Part shown: positions 45,045 through 55,360 of the stretch, one piece after another
Numbering within the stretch: position 1 is the first letter of the stretch
How the letters are laid out: the number at the start of each line of letters is the position of its first letter
The notes under the pieces: model-generated
Told to the model about the DNA's origin: nothing
The model's input: the letters and a program-made list of their open reading frames with translations, nothing else
Databases searched by the model: none
Program-made: the position numbers and the translations under genes
NCBI RefSeq assembly: GCF_026745355.1
Contig: NC_079205.1
Coordinates: 43,878,349-43,942,348 of the forward strand
Direction: 5' to 3'
Source of the DNA: Beta vulgaris subsp. vulgaris
Lineage: Eukaryota > Streptophyta > Magnoliopsida > Caryophyllales > Amaranthaceae
DNA: 64,000 nt

Positions 45045-48000
45045 ATGCCAGCAGGAGTATCTGTAACCCAAGGGGGGAAAGAATACCCTGGAAAACTCAC
45101 CCCTTACGTTCTTGCAACATGCATTGTTGCTGCCATGGGTGGTCTCATCTTTGGTTATGATATCGGAATTTCAGGTATTGCAACAAACCTTCCTTATTTT
45201 ATATATATTTTTTGATCCATATGAGCTACGAAGGCGGTATAAAGTACAAAGAAGGGGAGGGGGATTCGAACTTGTGAGGCTGTGACCTATCGTTCACAAC
45301 ACCTCAATCTTAACTACTAGGTCAAGACATCCTTGGTTTCCTTATTTTATATTTATACTTCATGTAGCATGGAAACGGCTAGAATTTTACATGGAAACGT
45401 TACATGTCCGGATTTATTACTACAAAAAAAAACAGGGATTTTGGAAACAGAAAACCTTAGGTCCCATAGATTTCTTCCGTGTTTCAAAGGTTTTCATCAA
45501 TATGTGTGAGTTGGATATTTAATATGTACTATATTTAATTGACTTGTAATTTTTTTTGTGCAATTTTGTTTAGGTGGAGTGACATCTATGCCTGATTTCT
45601 TGAGCAAGTTTTTCCCATCAGTATACAAAAAAGAAGCAGTAGATACAACAGTAAATCAGTACTGCAAATTTGATAGTGTGACACTAACAATGTTCACATC
45701 ATCTTTGTATGTGGCTGCTTTAGTGGCTTCACTTGTGGCTTCAATTGTAACTAGAAAATTAGGTAGAAAATTATCCATGTTATTTGGAGGTCTGCTTTTC
45801 TGCGTTGGTGCCATCATCAATGCTTTAGCCAAAGATATTGCCATGCTTATTGTTGGTCGTATTTTGCTCGGTTTTGGCGTTGGATTCGCCAACCAGGTAC
45901 TTTTTTTTTTCCTTTTCTTTCTATTACTTGGCCAATGCCCCATTGGTTATCAGTATGTTTGAATATAAGTTCTACAGAAAATTCCAAATTGCAGCCTTTT
46001 ATTTGATTTCTGATATTTTCACATCGTTTAATTTTGTCTTCTTTTGTTCAACATTCTTTTTCACTCCTAAAAATTATGTTATGTTCTTTCAACTTATCTG
46101 AATGTATTAGACCTTAAATATTTTTATATGAACTTATTGAAAACATAATTAAACTTATTGAACCGTATTAGTTCATAACTCCGTATTAGGTCTTATCTGA
46201 ATTTATCTGAACTAATTATACCTTATTAGTAACTTATCTGACGTTATCAGAACTTATTTTGTGAGTGCCAAATCTTACTTTTATTGTACTAAATTTCTTT
46301 GAACTTTCCTTGATTTATGTGTTGAAGTTATGAGCTAATTATGAATAGAACATAATGTTTGTACTCTACCTTTTTCATCATTTACCCATTATGAAAATTG
46401 AGAGAGTCATCAAACTAAATTCTGGATCATTAATAATAATATAAGAACTAATCTTAGTTTAAGTCAATGGTTAACCTTCATCTTTAAAGTTTGCCATAAT
46501 TCACAGTATTAATATTGATATTTGAAAAAGGTCCACTATTAAATTTACTAAATCTAGAGTAGCCATGACTTATTATTTTAGGACCAATGGAAATAATATT
46601 TAGCCTATTATCAACCTAAGAGTAATTTAATTCTACAATCAAATAGGTAAACGATGCCATGTATATTTATTTATTTATGAAATAAAGAAGTGATAATGAC
46701 TCAATTTAATTACTTTTCTCAGACTAACCTATGTTTAATTACTTAAAATTACAGTCAGTACCACTATACTTATCAGAAATGGCACCATACAAGTACAGAG
46801 GATCACTCAACATTGGTTTTCAACTTTCCATTACGATAGGCATCTTAATAGCCAATGTTCTGAATTATTTCTTCGCCAAAATCCAAGATTGGGGTTGGAG
46901 ATTGAGTTTAGGTGGTGCAATGGTTCCTGCTATAATCATCATTGTTGGTTCCTTACTTCTCCCTGACACCCCTAACTCAATGATCGAGCGTGGTAAATGC
47001 GACGAAGCCTTGATCAAACTTAAAAGAGTTCGTGGAGTCGATGATGTTGAAGATGAGTTCAATGACTTGGTAGTCGCGAGTGAAAACTCGAAAAAGGTTG
47101 AACACCCTTGGAGAAATCTGTTGCAGAGGAAGTATAGGCCTCATCTTACTATGGCTATCGCAATACCTTTCTTTCAACAACTTACTGGGATCAATGTGAT
47201 CATGTTTTATGCTCCTGTCTTGTTTAAGACTATTGGTTTTGGAGACAATGCTTCACTCATGTCTGCTGTTATTACTGGCGTTGTTAATGCTTTGGCAACT
47301 TTGGTTTCTATTTATGGTGTTGATAAATGGGGTCGTAGGTTCCTTTTCCTTGAAGGTGGTGTTCAAATGTTCATTTGCCAGGTACGATTTGATGTTTCTT
47401 GCTCTTAGATCTTTGCTTTACAATTCTTTTGGTGTTTATCTAATCTAATGAATGCTAATTCTACAAATTAAGTATTGCTGCACATGATGATTAATGTATG
47501 AACAACAAATTTATAACTCGTCTTTTAGTTAGTGTCTAACCCAATTATACTATTAACTTGTGTTTAATTAATAGTGATTGGACTAGGCAAGACTGTTACG
47601 ACAATATAATGTGACAAAATTGTTGGTTTAATCAATCCCTTTTGTGCATGTTTTTTAACAGGTTGTTGTAGCCATCTTCATTGGAGTGAAATTTGGAGTA
47701 AGCGGAACAGCAGAAAACCTCCCACAATGGTACGCCATAGTGGTGGTGCTATTCATATGCATCTATGTAGCTGCCTTTGCTTGGTCATGGGTCCATTGGG
47801 ATGGCTAGTACCCTCTGAAATCTTCCCATTAGAGATAAGGTCTGCAGCTCAAAGTATAACTGTGGCCGTCAACATGTTCTTCACCTTTGTAATAGCCCAA
47901 ATTTTCCTTGCTATGCTCTGCCACCTCAAATTCGGGCTCTTCCTCTTCTTCGCCTTCTTTGTCGTGGTTATGTCCATCTTCGTCTACCTCTTTCTTCCCG

Positions 48001-48143
48001 AGACTAAGGGTGTTCCTATTGAAGAAATGAGCATTGTGTGGAAGAACCATTGGTTCTGGGGCAAGTACATTCCTGATGAAGATTTACCACATGCTGCTTC
48101 GAGTCTTGAAATGGGCAAAAGTAAGATAATGCAAGTATTATAA
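45045..48143 (+). CDS. STP: STP-type monosaccharide/H+ symporter, four exons, one frameshift
   Basis: Exons 45045-45174, 45574-45896, 46755-47381 and 47662-48143, all introns GT-AG, give about 520 residues, normal for plant STP/hexose carriers of the major facilitator superfamily (12 membrane helices, plasma membrane). Seen: N-terminal [20 protein letters not shown] in loop 2-3, [25 protein letters not shown] (sugar site, about residue 290), [16 protein letters not shown], and C-terminal LPETKG. Known members import glucose and other hexoses with protons. One base is missing at 47789-47791 (three G where the frame needs four), so exon 4 hits TAG at 47806. After that the correct frame resumes and stays open to 48143. 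This could be a homopolymer sequencing error or a recent null mutation. A SINE sits in intron 1. The ortholog within the STP family is not determined. Confidence 0.92.
45205..45337 (-). mobile_element. tRNA-derived SINE, copy 2, in intron 1 of the transporter
   Basis: Perfect 15-bp target duplication ttccttattttatat at 45190-45204 and 45338-45352. On the minus strand it carries an A box (cctagtagttaag) and B box (gttcgaatcc), and ends in an A/T-rich tail. 133 bp, antisense to the gene. Same family as 16866-16996. Confidence 0.92.
46080..46270. repeat. Degenerate short repeats in intron 2
   Basis: Repeated variants of aacttat(c/t)tgaa and cgtattag over about 190 bp. Origin unclear. Confidence 0.5.
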
Positions 48144-48652
48144 ATGGTTTTAGCTGAAAGTTGGTAGAAAAGATGCACAAATTTGTAGTATTTATTTCAT
48201 TCGTTTAGTTCTTTCTATTACTTGTTTATGGATTTAATGGTTATGTTAAAGTTGGATTACCTTGTTTTTATAGAATTAGAAGTTATGTTATGGTGGGATT
48301 GCCAGTTTTATGGGAACTTTTTTCCTCTAGTGATAGTTAATTGTTTTAACATGGGAATTGAACATTGTTTAACAAATTGTATCTCATACTTGATTTTGGC
48401 TGCTGGATTGAAGTATATAATAAATCATATGAACTCTATAATGTAGATTAATCTTTGATAATTTCATTTAAATCATCTGACATCATATGAGTTTACCTCA
48501 TGAAACTAGACATTTTTTACTACCTCATAAGTCATGTAATCATTTGGTACCAGAACCAAGTAGAATAGTTGCTAAATTTTCACGTAATCAATTCCTAATA
48601 TGTGATCAACTTTCGACTATATTATTGTCCATTGTCACTCCTTACACACTAA
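48144..48652. other. 3' region of the transporter gene and intergenic DNA
   Basis: Probably 3' untranslated sequence to about 48440, with an aataaa-type signal at 48418. Then unique DNA without features. Confidence 0.5.
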
Positions 48653-48956
48653 GGGGCGTTTGGTATAAATATTGTAAATGGAATGGAAAGGATTTTAATA
48701 AGAAGGGGAAAGGGTAATGATAAGCGTTACCTTTATTTTGTGTTTGGTATAATGGTGGAATGGAAACAATATGAGAAGATTATGATTAAGGGAATGGATT
48801 TTGTTTCCACTAGTTTAACAGGGGTAACAAATGGGAGGATTGTGTTATCCTTTGAAAACGGTTTTTGTTACTTATAACTCATATCAAACAACTAGAAACG
48901 GAAACACTTACTTGAATCCGTTTCCAACGTAAAAAAAATTCATACCAAACACCCTC
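48653..48956. mobile_element. Harbinger-like MITE (TAA target)
   Basis: GGGGCGTTTGGTATAAAT / …ATTCATACCAAACACCCTC with TAA at 48650-48652 and 48957-48959. 304 bp, non-coding; small frames inside are chance. Confidence 0.85.
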
Positions 48957-49499
48957 TAAAAAACATACTATCTAATATATCAGGGAAGTTTATGAATTAT
49001 GGACCCAAAAAAAAAGTAAACAACTATCAATAATCTATTTCAATTTTTACTAGCCATTTAACTAAACATAATCTGCATGTCAGAGGAGTGTGGAGACTTT
49101 TTATTTTAAGTTATACACGATAATTTTTCTATCTTAAGAGTAATTATTTTTTAAATTTCTTAATAATTTATTATGCCAATTTCACATAAGAGTTGCTAAA
49201 AACGTCGTGCATGCTTCAATCACTACAAGTTTAAAATTTTCTTTCCTTACATTAGACATGTTATCACAACATATTGTTGTTTAATTCTTTTTGTTCTTGT
49301 AGATTCTTTGTCATGGTGCTACATGTTATCATTGTTGGAAGTTCAACGATTGTCCTCAAATAAAAACCTTAAAGTAAGGAGTGGAAAAAACAAAGTGAAT
49401 AATTATTTTACCACATGGAAGAAATAGCTAAGCTTTGCCTTATTTCTTGATGAGAGTTCCTAAACACTTATTGTTTGATGAGAAAGCCTTGGTAACCAA
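48957..49499. other. Intergenic, no gene seen
   Basis: AT-rich. Bases 49235-49310 resemble part of repeat R (cacaacatattgttgttt). Confidence 0.4.
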
Positions 49500-49741
49500 T
49501 TGTTTGAGTCCAAAAGAGACTCAAACGCCCAAAAAGTTACACAATGGTACCATTATAACCTGACATTGGTATCAAAATGTTATCAGGATTGGTACCAAGC
49601 ATACCTTACTTTGGTATCAATATTTTCGGACAATGGTACCAATATAACCTAGCATTGGTACCAAGCAACACGCGCGTGAAATTTCCAACACATAAAATGA
49701 CCAATTTGCCCCCGTTTGAGTCCCCTAAGAGACTCAAACGG
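49500..49741. mobile_element. Small element with a hairpin at each end
   Basis: Each end is its own palindrome: gtttgagtc…gactcaaac at 49502-49526 and again at 49715-49740. Between them are about seven ggta(c/t)ca motifs, several spaced 30-50 bp apart. Element class unknown. Confidence 0.5.
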
Positions 49742-49859
49742 TTGGACGCCTAGCCAAGCTCTTGTTTGATAGAGGTTTGATAGTGGACCACACACGCGCG
49801 AGCTGGCTCATTTTGGTTTCAGCTCACTCTCCAACAGATAAGTTTCTTTTTATCGTTTA

Positions 49860-50495
49860 ATTTGCAACAAGCGCAACATATTGTTGTTTGATTTTTCTAT
49901 AACTTGTAGATGATTAAAATCCTTTTGAGTCGGATTGTATCATGTGATGCACTTGTTGTAGCTTTAACAAAGATACCAGAAACGATGGCTCAATTTTGAT
50001 TTATTGTTCATATAAAGAAAATACAAATGAGGTGAAAATCTTGTAATGTGATATTCTCTTAAAAGTTAGAATAAATTGAAGAGAAGTTTTTGCCCCACTA
50101 GGGTGTTTGCAATTGAGAGTTGAGTCTATACAATGTTGAGTCTAGTCTTTAGTTTTCTCTTCTTTCCTCTTTCAGATCACATTTCGCTAAGGATTAAGGT
50201 CCTACTATTTTGGACACAGTTTTAGTTTAGTTCAATTCAATTTAGTTCAACTACTTTCATTTCACGATTTCAGTTTAGTTTAATCCAGCTAATTTCAGTT
50301 CAATTTGAACCAAAAAAACAGGACTCAACACTTGCTTCAACACTTGCTTTTCTTCCAATGATGAGATTTTTTTTTAAAAGGCAGGGAATTAATTAATCAA
50401 GAGTCTTCGACTAGAAAGCTTGAGGCCAAGAGTATGATTCTCCCTATTAATTACAACAACAGGTGCCTCCAAGGGCTAGCTTCTCTACTAGCAAT
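49860..50495 (+). repeat. Dispersed repeat R, copy 2
   Basis: Matches 21655-22275 in the same orientation (see that entry). The TTCAG-like insert at 50205-50325 is more diverged. Confidence 0.75.
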
Positions 50496-51224
50496 CTAGC
50501 ATTAACAATGGTACATGTCTCTCCAATTAGCTCTTCACTCTCTCTCATCTATTCTCTCTCTATAAGCTACTCTCAAGAACTATAACTAAAAACGTTCAAC
50601 AACAACAAAACTCTTTAAAGAGCTCTTAACTTTTCATTATTTGGTGGTCCTCATATTAATAAATGAAACTCATTTCATATTATAATCAAAGTTATATAAA
50701 TTAAGATTTTCATGTAACTTAAATATAGTTACAAAAAAAATTTTCTTTTTCATAATTTATGTAATGTGGAATTTTTTTTAAAAAAATATTAATTTTGAGT
50801 GCAAATATTTAATTTCATAAATTAAAAAAATATAGTAGATTTTGTATATGAAATATATCCAATATTAGGCTCATTTTATACATAAAGAAAAATTATATTT
50901 GTTGGGATAATAATTATTACCATTTTTGTTTTATTTTTATAAAAATATCATTAAATGGTTGTAAGAAGAAAAGAAAATTAAAATAATTGCAATAGTATGT
51001 GGGCCCCATATATAGGAGAGTCATCTCTCCTTCAACCCAAATGGTATCTCTTTCAAGAGCCACTTTGCAAAGTGTCTCCATGAAGAGACACCCAAGACAA
51101 AACCAAGAGCCCCGTTGTTGATTAAGAGGTGCCTCTCCATTTTCTCTCTATTTAGAGAGCTAGTTGCAGAACTAGTTGGAGAGTCCCATTGTACATAGGG
51201 AGGTCAATGGTGTCACAAGATAAC
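50496..51224. other. Intergenic; possible MITE
   Basis: Left acaatggtacatgtctctccaa (50496-50517) resembles the complement of the right end near 51170-51195 (…ttggagagtcccattgt), so a ~700-bp inverted-repeat element is possible. No target duplication found and no gene. Confidence 0.4.
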
Positions 51225-51374
51225 CAATTGAACCTTGACAAGGAGGGAGGGAGAGAGAAATTAGTGGACAGAGATGGAAGAAATGTAGTGGTTTTATATG
51301 AGGATGAAGATTAAGGAATATGAGTAGAAAATTAGGAATAGAACTATCCTTATCTTATCAAATTAATACCTAAG

Positions 51375-51858
51375 TGTTAGAAAATGGGTGTTGTAGTTTG
51401 ATTAATGCGGAACAAGTCAATGAAATAATAAGGAAGAGAAAAACAATAAAGAAGATAAATAGAAAGAACACAAAGATTTACGTGGTTCAGTCAAAATAGA
51501 CTTACGTCCACAGGTGGGGGATTAGAGCTTCTTCACTATAATAGAGAAAAATCAGAGAGAATAATACAAGGAGTCCTAAAAAATTAGAGGCTAAAAGTGT
51601 TTCAAAAGTTATGTGTTAAATAATGAACACCAGGAAGCCATTTTATAACATAAGGAATCCTATACAAAACCCTAAAAGAAAAATAAACCCCCCCCCCCCG
51701 AAATAAGTCAAAATTCATCCAAGTTAAGCCGCTCAATCAGGCCGGGCTACATCCGCCCGATCGGACGACATCTGTTGTGTCTTAATTTGCGATGAACTCC
51801 CGATCGGGCGGGCCTGCGGAAATCGATTTTGACGAGTTCAAGGCACGAAACTTTAACA
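51375..51858 (-). repeat. 3' LTR of the gag-only element
   Basis: 484 bp. Shorter than its partner because GC-rich sequence near 51745-51800 is reduced. Contains a C homopolymer (51689-51699) and gatcgggcg motifs. Confidence 0.92.
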
Positions 51859-52280
51859 AATCTCCACCTTGACTTGAAAACGATCAAACAGGATAACTCC
51901 ACCTTGAACCAAGAAGTGATGCTCACCCACATAACCAAAGAACCTCCACCTTAAACAAAATTCCATGAACTTACCCATTGTAGGCAATCCAGAAAGCAAG
52001 ATCTTCTATAATTGTGTACCGATGCGTCTTCGGACACCAAACTCTGCATACAAAACCATCACATGGCCGCCTAGATCGAGAGTATAAAGTCACCAACGCC
52101 AAGCATGCTTCCTCTAATTGAACAAACTCTCTTCAAACACTTCTTCATCTTAACAGCAAACTCAAAGACAATTCTAGAAAACTGAATGACAAAAATAATT
52201 TCCAAATTGCAATTGTACTTAATAAACACAAAAGTACCAAATTTGAGATAAGAAATAGCATAACTAGAACAAAAAATCTA

Positions 52281-53282
52281 CGGTTTTTTCACCATATACC
52301 CCTGACAAATTTTTTTTGCACTATATACCCTTTCAAGTTTCCAAATTCACCATATATCCTTCATTTTTCAAAAAATACACCCACTTACCCTTAATGACCA
52401 ATGGCGTTAACGTTCGTTAGTCATTAACTCCTAATCCCCTCCTAACCCAAGTTAACTAACCTAACCCCTAACCCCTTTCCCCGACAACCCCACCCCCTCC
52501 CCTTTCCCCGGCAACCCCACCCCCTCTCCGCTCCACGTGCAACCACCACACCCTTCGAAAAACAGAGGAACGCCGACGAGATGCCCCCTTCGAGAAATAG
52601 AGGAACGTCGATGAACAACCTGTGACCGGCGCGCGAAACAGAAGATAGCTTCGAAAAACAGAGGGGGGGGTGCGAAAATACGGTTAGGTGGGGTGCGAAA
52701 ATTCGGTGGGGTGGGGGTCACAGGTGCGAAAATCCGGTGGGGGTGGGGGTCACAGGTGCGAAAATCCGGCGGGGTGGGGGTCACATGTGCGAAAATCCGG
52801 CGGGGTGGGGTGGGGTTCACAGGTGCAAAAATCCGATGGGGTGGGGTTCACAGTGCGAAAATCCGGTAGGATGGGGGTCACAGGTGCGAAAATCCGGTGG
52901 GGTGGGGGTCACAGGTGCGAAAATCCGGTGGGGTGGGGGTCACAGGTGCGAAAATCCGGTGGGGTGGGGGTGGGGGTGGGCGAGGTTGCGAGGGTGGGGA
53001 TGGTGGTCTGGCGAGGTTGCGGCTGGGGTGGTGGGGGTGGTGGGTCGGCTAGTGGGCTTTTAGGGTTAGTTATGTTTTTAGGGTTTGTTATTGTTATTAG
53101 GATTATTTAGGATTTAGGGTAGTTAGGATTAAGGCGTAATGACTAACGAAAGTCTAACACCGTTAGTCAAAACGATAAGTTGATGTTTTTTTCGAAAAGT
53201 GAGGGGTTTATGATGAATTTGGAAACTTGAAAGGGTATACGGTGCAAAAAAAATTTGTCAAAGGTATATGGTGAAAAAACTG
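52281..53282. mobile_element. Mutator-like MITE (1,002 bp) with minisatellite core
   Basis: Perfect 9-bp target duplication aaaaatcta (52272-52280, 53283-53291). Terminal inverted repeats of about 100-150 bp start cggttttttcaccatatacc / its complement and include gcac-tatacccttt and tttccaaattca. Core is a GC-rich minisatellite. No transposase. Confidence 0.92.
52668..52985. repeat. ~33-bp GC-rich minisatellite
   Basis: About nine units of gtgcgaaaatccggtggggt plus gggggtcacag, with small variations in the G runs. It produces long spurious glycine-rich frames on the plus strand. Confidence 0.93.
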
Positions 53283-53452
53283 AAAAATCTAATGCATAAC
53301 AAAGATTGCTAATTTATTACAAACTCAAAACCAATCTATCATAAACTCCAAAAAAAGAAAAAACCACACGGTTTCTCGTTTTACTAAGAGATCTCAAAAG
53401 GACACCAAACATGAAAAGATCATAGAAAACGACAGCCTCAAATCTTTTAACC

Positions 53453-54596
53453 TTAAAGTGCAAGATCATCATCAAGAACGGTGTCGGCGATATTTGCAGA
53501 TTGGTCCTCATTGGACCTTTCCCCATTTTTCTTCTTTGATTTCCAACACTTAGATTTAATATGACCCTTCACATGACAACAATTACAGATTTTATTTTTG
53601 CCAAAATTCTTTCCACCATGAGCAACAAAAGCATTTGCGTGAGCAAAATTATTAGATTTATTAACCAATTTATTGTCAATTAAATCTCTCAGAGTTAAGG
53701 CATCCTTAACATCTTGCATACTCAAATCATCTTTATCGTATACTAAGGTATCTCGAAATTGCTTATACGAAGGTGGTAAAGAACACAACAACCTAATAGC
53801 CATATCTTCATCATCGATCTCAACATCGATATTTTGCAAATCCATAATTAGAGAGAATAATTCATCTAAATAATGAGACTCAAGTAGTTTACCTTCTTTT
53901 AAACTGAGATCATGAAGTCTATATTTTAGTAGTAAACGGTTGGTTGATCACAGACTTTGTTATATAAAGTGACTCCGACTTCAACGACAAACCCACATCA
54001 GTCGTCTCTTTGGCAACCTCTCTCAAAACTTCATTAGACAGTCTTAAATGAATCGCCAAGAGTGCCTTCAAATCTATATCCTCACACTGATCATCGGTAG
54101 GGGTGTGCAAAAATATCCGATCCGAAATATCCGATCCGAAAATCCGCCGATCCGATCCGAAATTTCGGATATCCGATCCGATTTTAAGATTTCGGATATT
54201 TCGGATCGGGTATCCGGAAAAAATTTCGGGTTTTCTGATCGGATACGGATCGTGATTTTTCAAAAATTTCAACGGACCCGATCCGAAAATCCGGTGATCC
54301 GATCTGAAAACCCGGTGATCCGATCCGAAAAGATCGGATATCCGAAAATTTCGGATCGGATTCGGATCGCAATTTCCCCGATCCGAAATTTTCGGATATC
54401 CGAATTTTCGGATCGGATCCGATCCGATATCCGACAATGAACACCCCTAATCATCGGTCGTACCTGAAGGCTTTTTGGATGAACCTTCAAGAGCCTTGTG
54501 ACAGCCACTTTGAACCAACATGGCTTTCATCTTTAATTGCCGGAGGCCAAAATTTACTTGCCTATCAAATTTCTCAATATCGAATTTCATTGGCAT
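53453..54596 (-). pseudogene. Copia gag of the non-autonomous element, split by a hAT MITE
   Basis: Start ATG at 54596 (MPMKFDIEKFDRQVNFGL…), read through to the MITE at 54098-54449, then QCEDIDLKALLAIHL…, a stop near 53919, and the next piece 53453-53845 with IDDEDMAIRLLCSLPPSY (UBN2-type gag) and the zinc knuckle CNCCHVKGHIKSKC (CX2CX4HX4C). The MITE target duplication falls in codons for aspartates. No pol frame follows; the next sequence is the MULE MITE. Confidence 0.88.
54098..54449. mobile_element. hAT MITE rich in gatccgaa motifs
   Basis: Termini TAGGGGTGTGCAA / …GAACACCCCTA with a perfect 8-bp target duplication ATCATCGG (54090-54097, 54450-54457). Body is almost entirely short direct and inverted variants of gatccgaaaatccg and tcggatatccga, so both strands have long meaningless frames. 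Confidence 0.93.
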
Positions 54597-54665
54597 AATA
54601 AAAAAAAAATTAAACTCGTTCTATAAACACCTAAGATCTTAAACAACCAAGCTTTGATACCAGTT

Positions 54666-55205
54666 TGTTAGAAAACGGGGTGTTGTAATTTGATTAATGC
54701 GGAACAACTCAATGAAATAATAAGGATGAGAAAAATAATAAAGAAGATAAACAGAAAGAACACAAGGATTTACGTGGTTCAGTCAAAATAGACCTACGTC
54801 CACAGGTGGGGGATTTCTTCACTATAATGGAGAAAAACTAGAGAGAATAATACAAGGAGTCCTAAAAATACTAGAGGCTAAAAGTGTTTCAAAAGGTGTG
54901 TGTTAAATAATGAACACCAGAAAGCCCTATTATAACATAAGGAACCCCATACAAAACCCTAAAAGATAAATAAAAAACCGAAATAAGTCAAAACCTGTCC
55001 AAGCTAAGCCGTCCAATCGGGTCGGGTGACATCACCCAATCGAACGATCAATTTCTCCAACCTTGCTGACGTCTCAGGCCTGATCGGGCGACGTTCACCC
55101 GATCGTAATTCGCGACGGTCGCCCAATTGAGCGTACCCGCCCGATCCGGTCGGGCGAGGCCTGCGAAAACCGATTTTGACGAGTTGAAGGCACTGAACTT
55201 TAACA
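54666..55205 (-). repeat. 5' LTR of the gag-only element
   Basis: 540 bp. The plus-strand right half (54995-55165) carries several cgatcgggcg-like motifs. The primer-binding site lies at 54652-54663. Confidence 0.92.
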
Positions 55206-55360
55206 CTAAGGATAAACGAAAAGGAGAGAAATAGACAATTGTATCCTTAATGATAATTAACCAGGGAGGAAATAATGGAAATGTTGTGAGGATATACAAT
55301 TATTTGCCATCTTATTTCTCCTCCATATTAAACCTAGGAAAATGCTTGTCTTAAATCTCT

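Larger units (their letters stand above)
51375..55205 (-). mobile_element. Gag-only, non-autonomous Copia-type element
   Basis: LTRs 51375-51858 and 54666-55205, both plus-strand TGTTAG…TTAACA, flanked by CTAAG at 51370-51374 and 55206-55210. On the minus strand the primer site TGGTATCAAAGC follows the 5' LTR within three bases, and a purine tract (aaggtggagatt) precedes the 3' LTR. Removing the nested MULE and MITE leaves about 2.46 kb with a gag gene but no protease, integrase, RT or RNase H. Mobilisation would have needed pol from another element. Confidence 0.93.

Noticed and set aside
47727..48143. Separate downstream gene starting at 47727
   Set aside because: It is exon 4 of the transporter seen in the shifted frame after the missing G; the first 20 residues are out of frame.
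50496..51200. MITE with acaatgg… ends
   Set aside because: The ends are only loosely complementary and no target duplication could be found, so it is listed only as possible.
52688..53110. Long glycine-rich open frames on the plus strand
   Set aside because: They are read-through of the 33-bp minisatellite in two frames, with no start context or domain.
53919..54440. Long open frames on both strands rich in D, P, I and R
   Set aside because: They come from the gatccgaa repeats of the hAT MITE, partly joined to the Copia gag frame.
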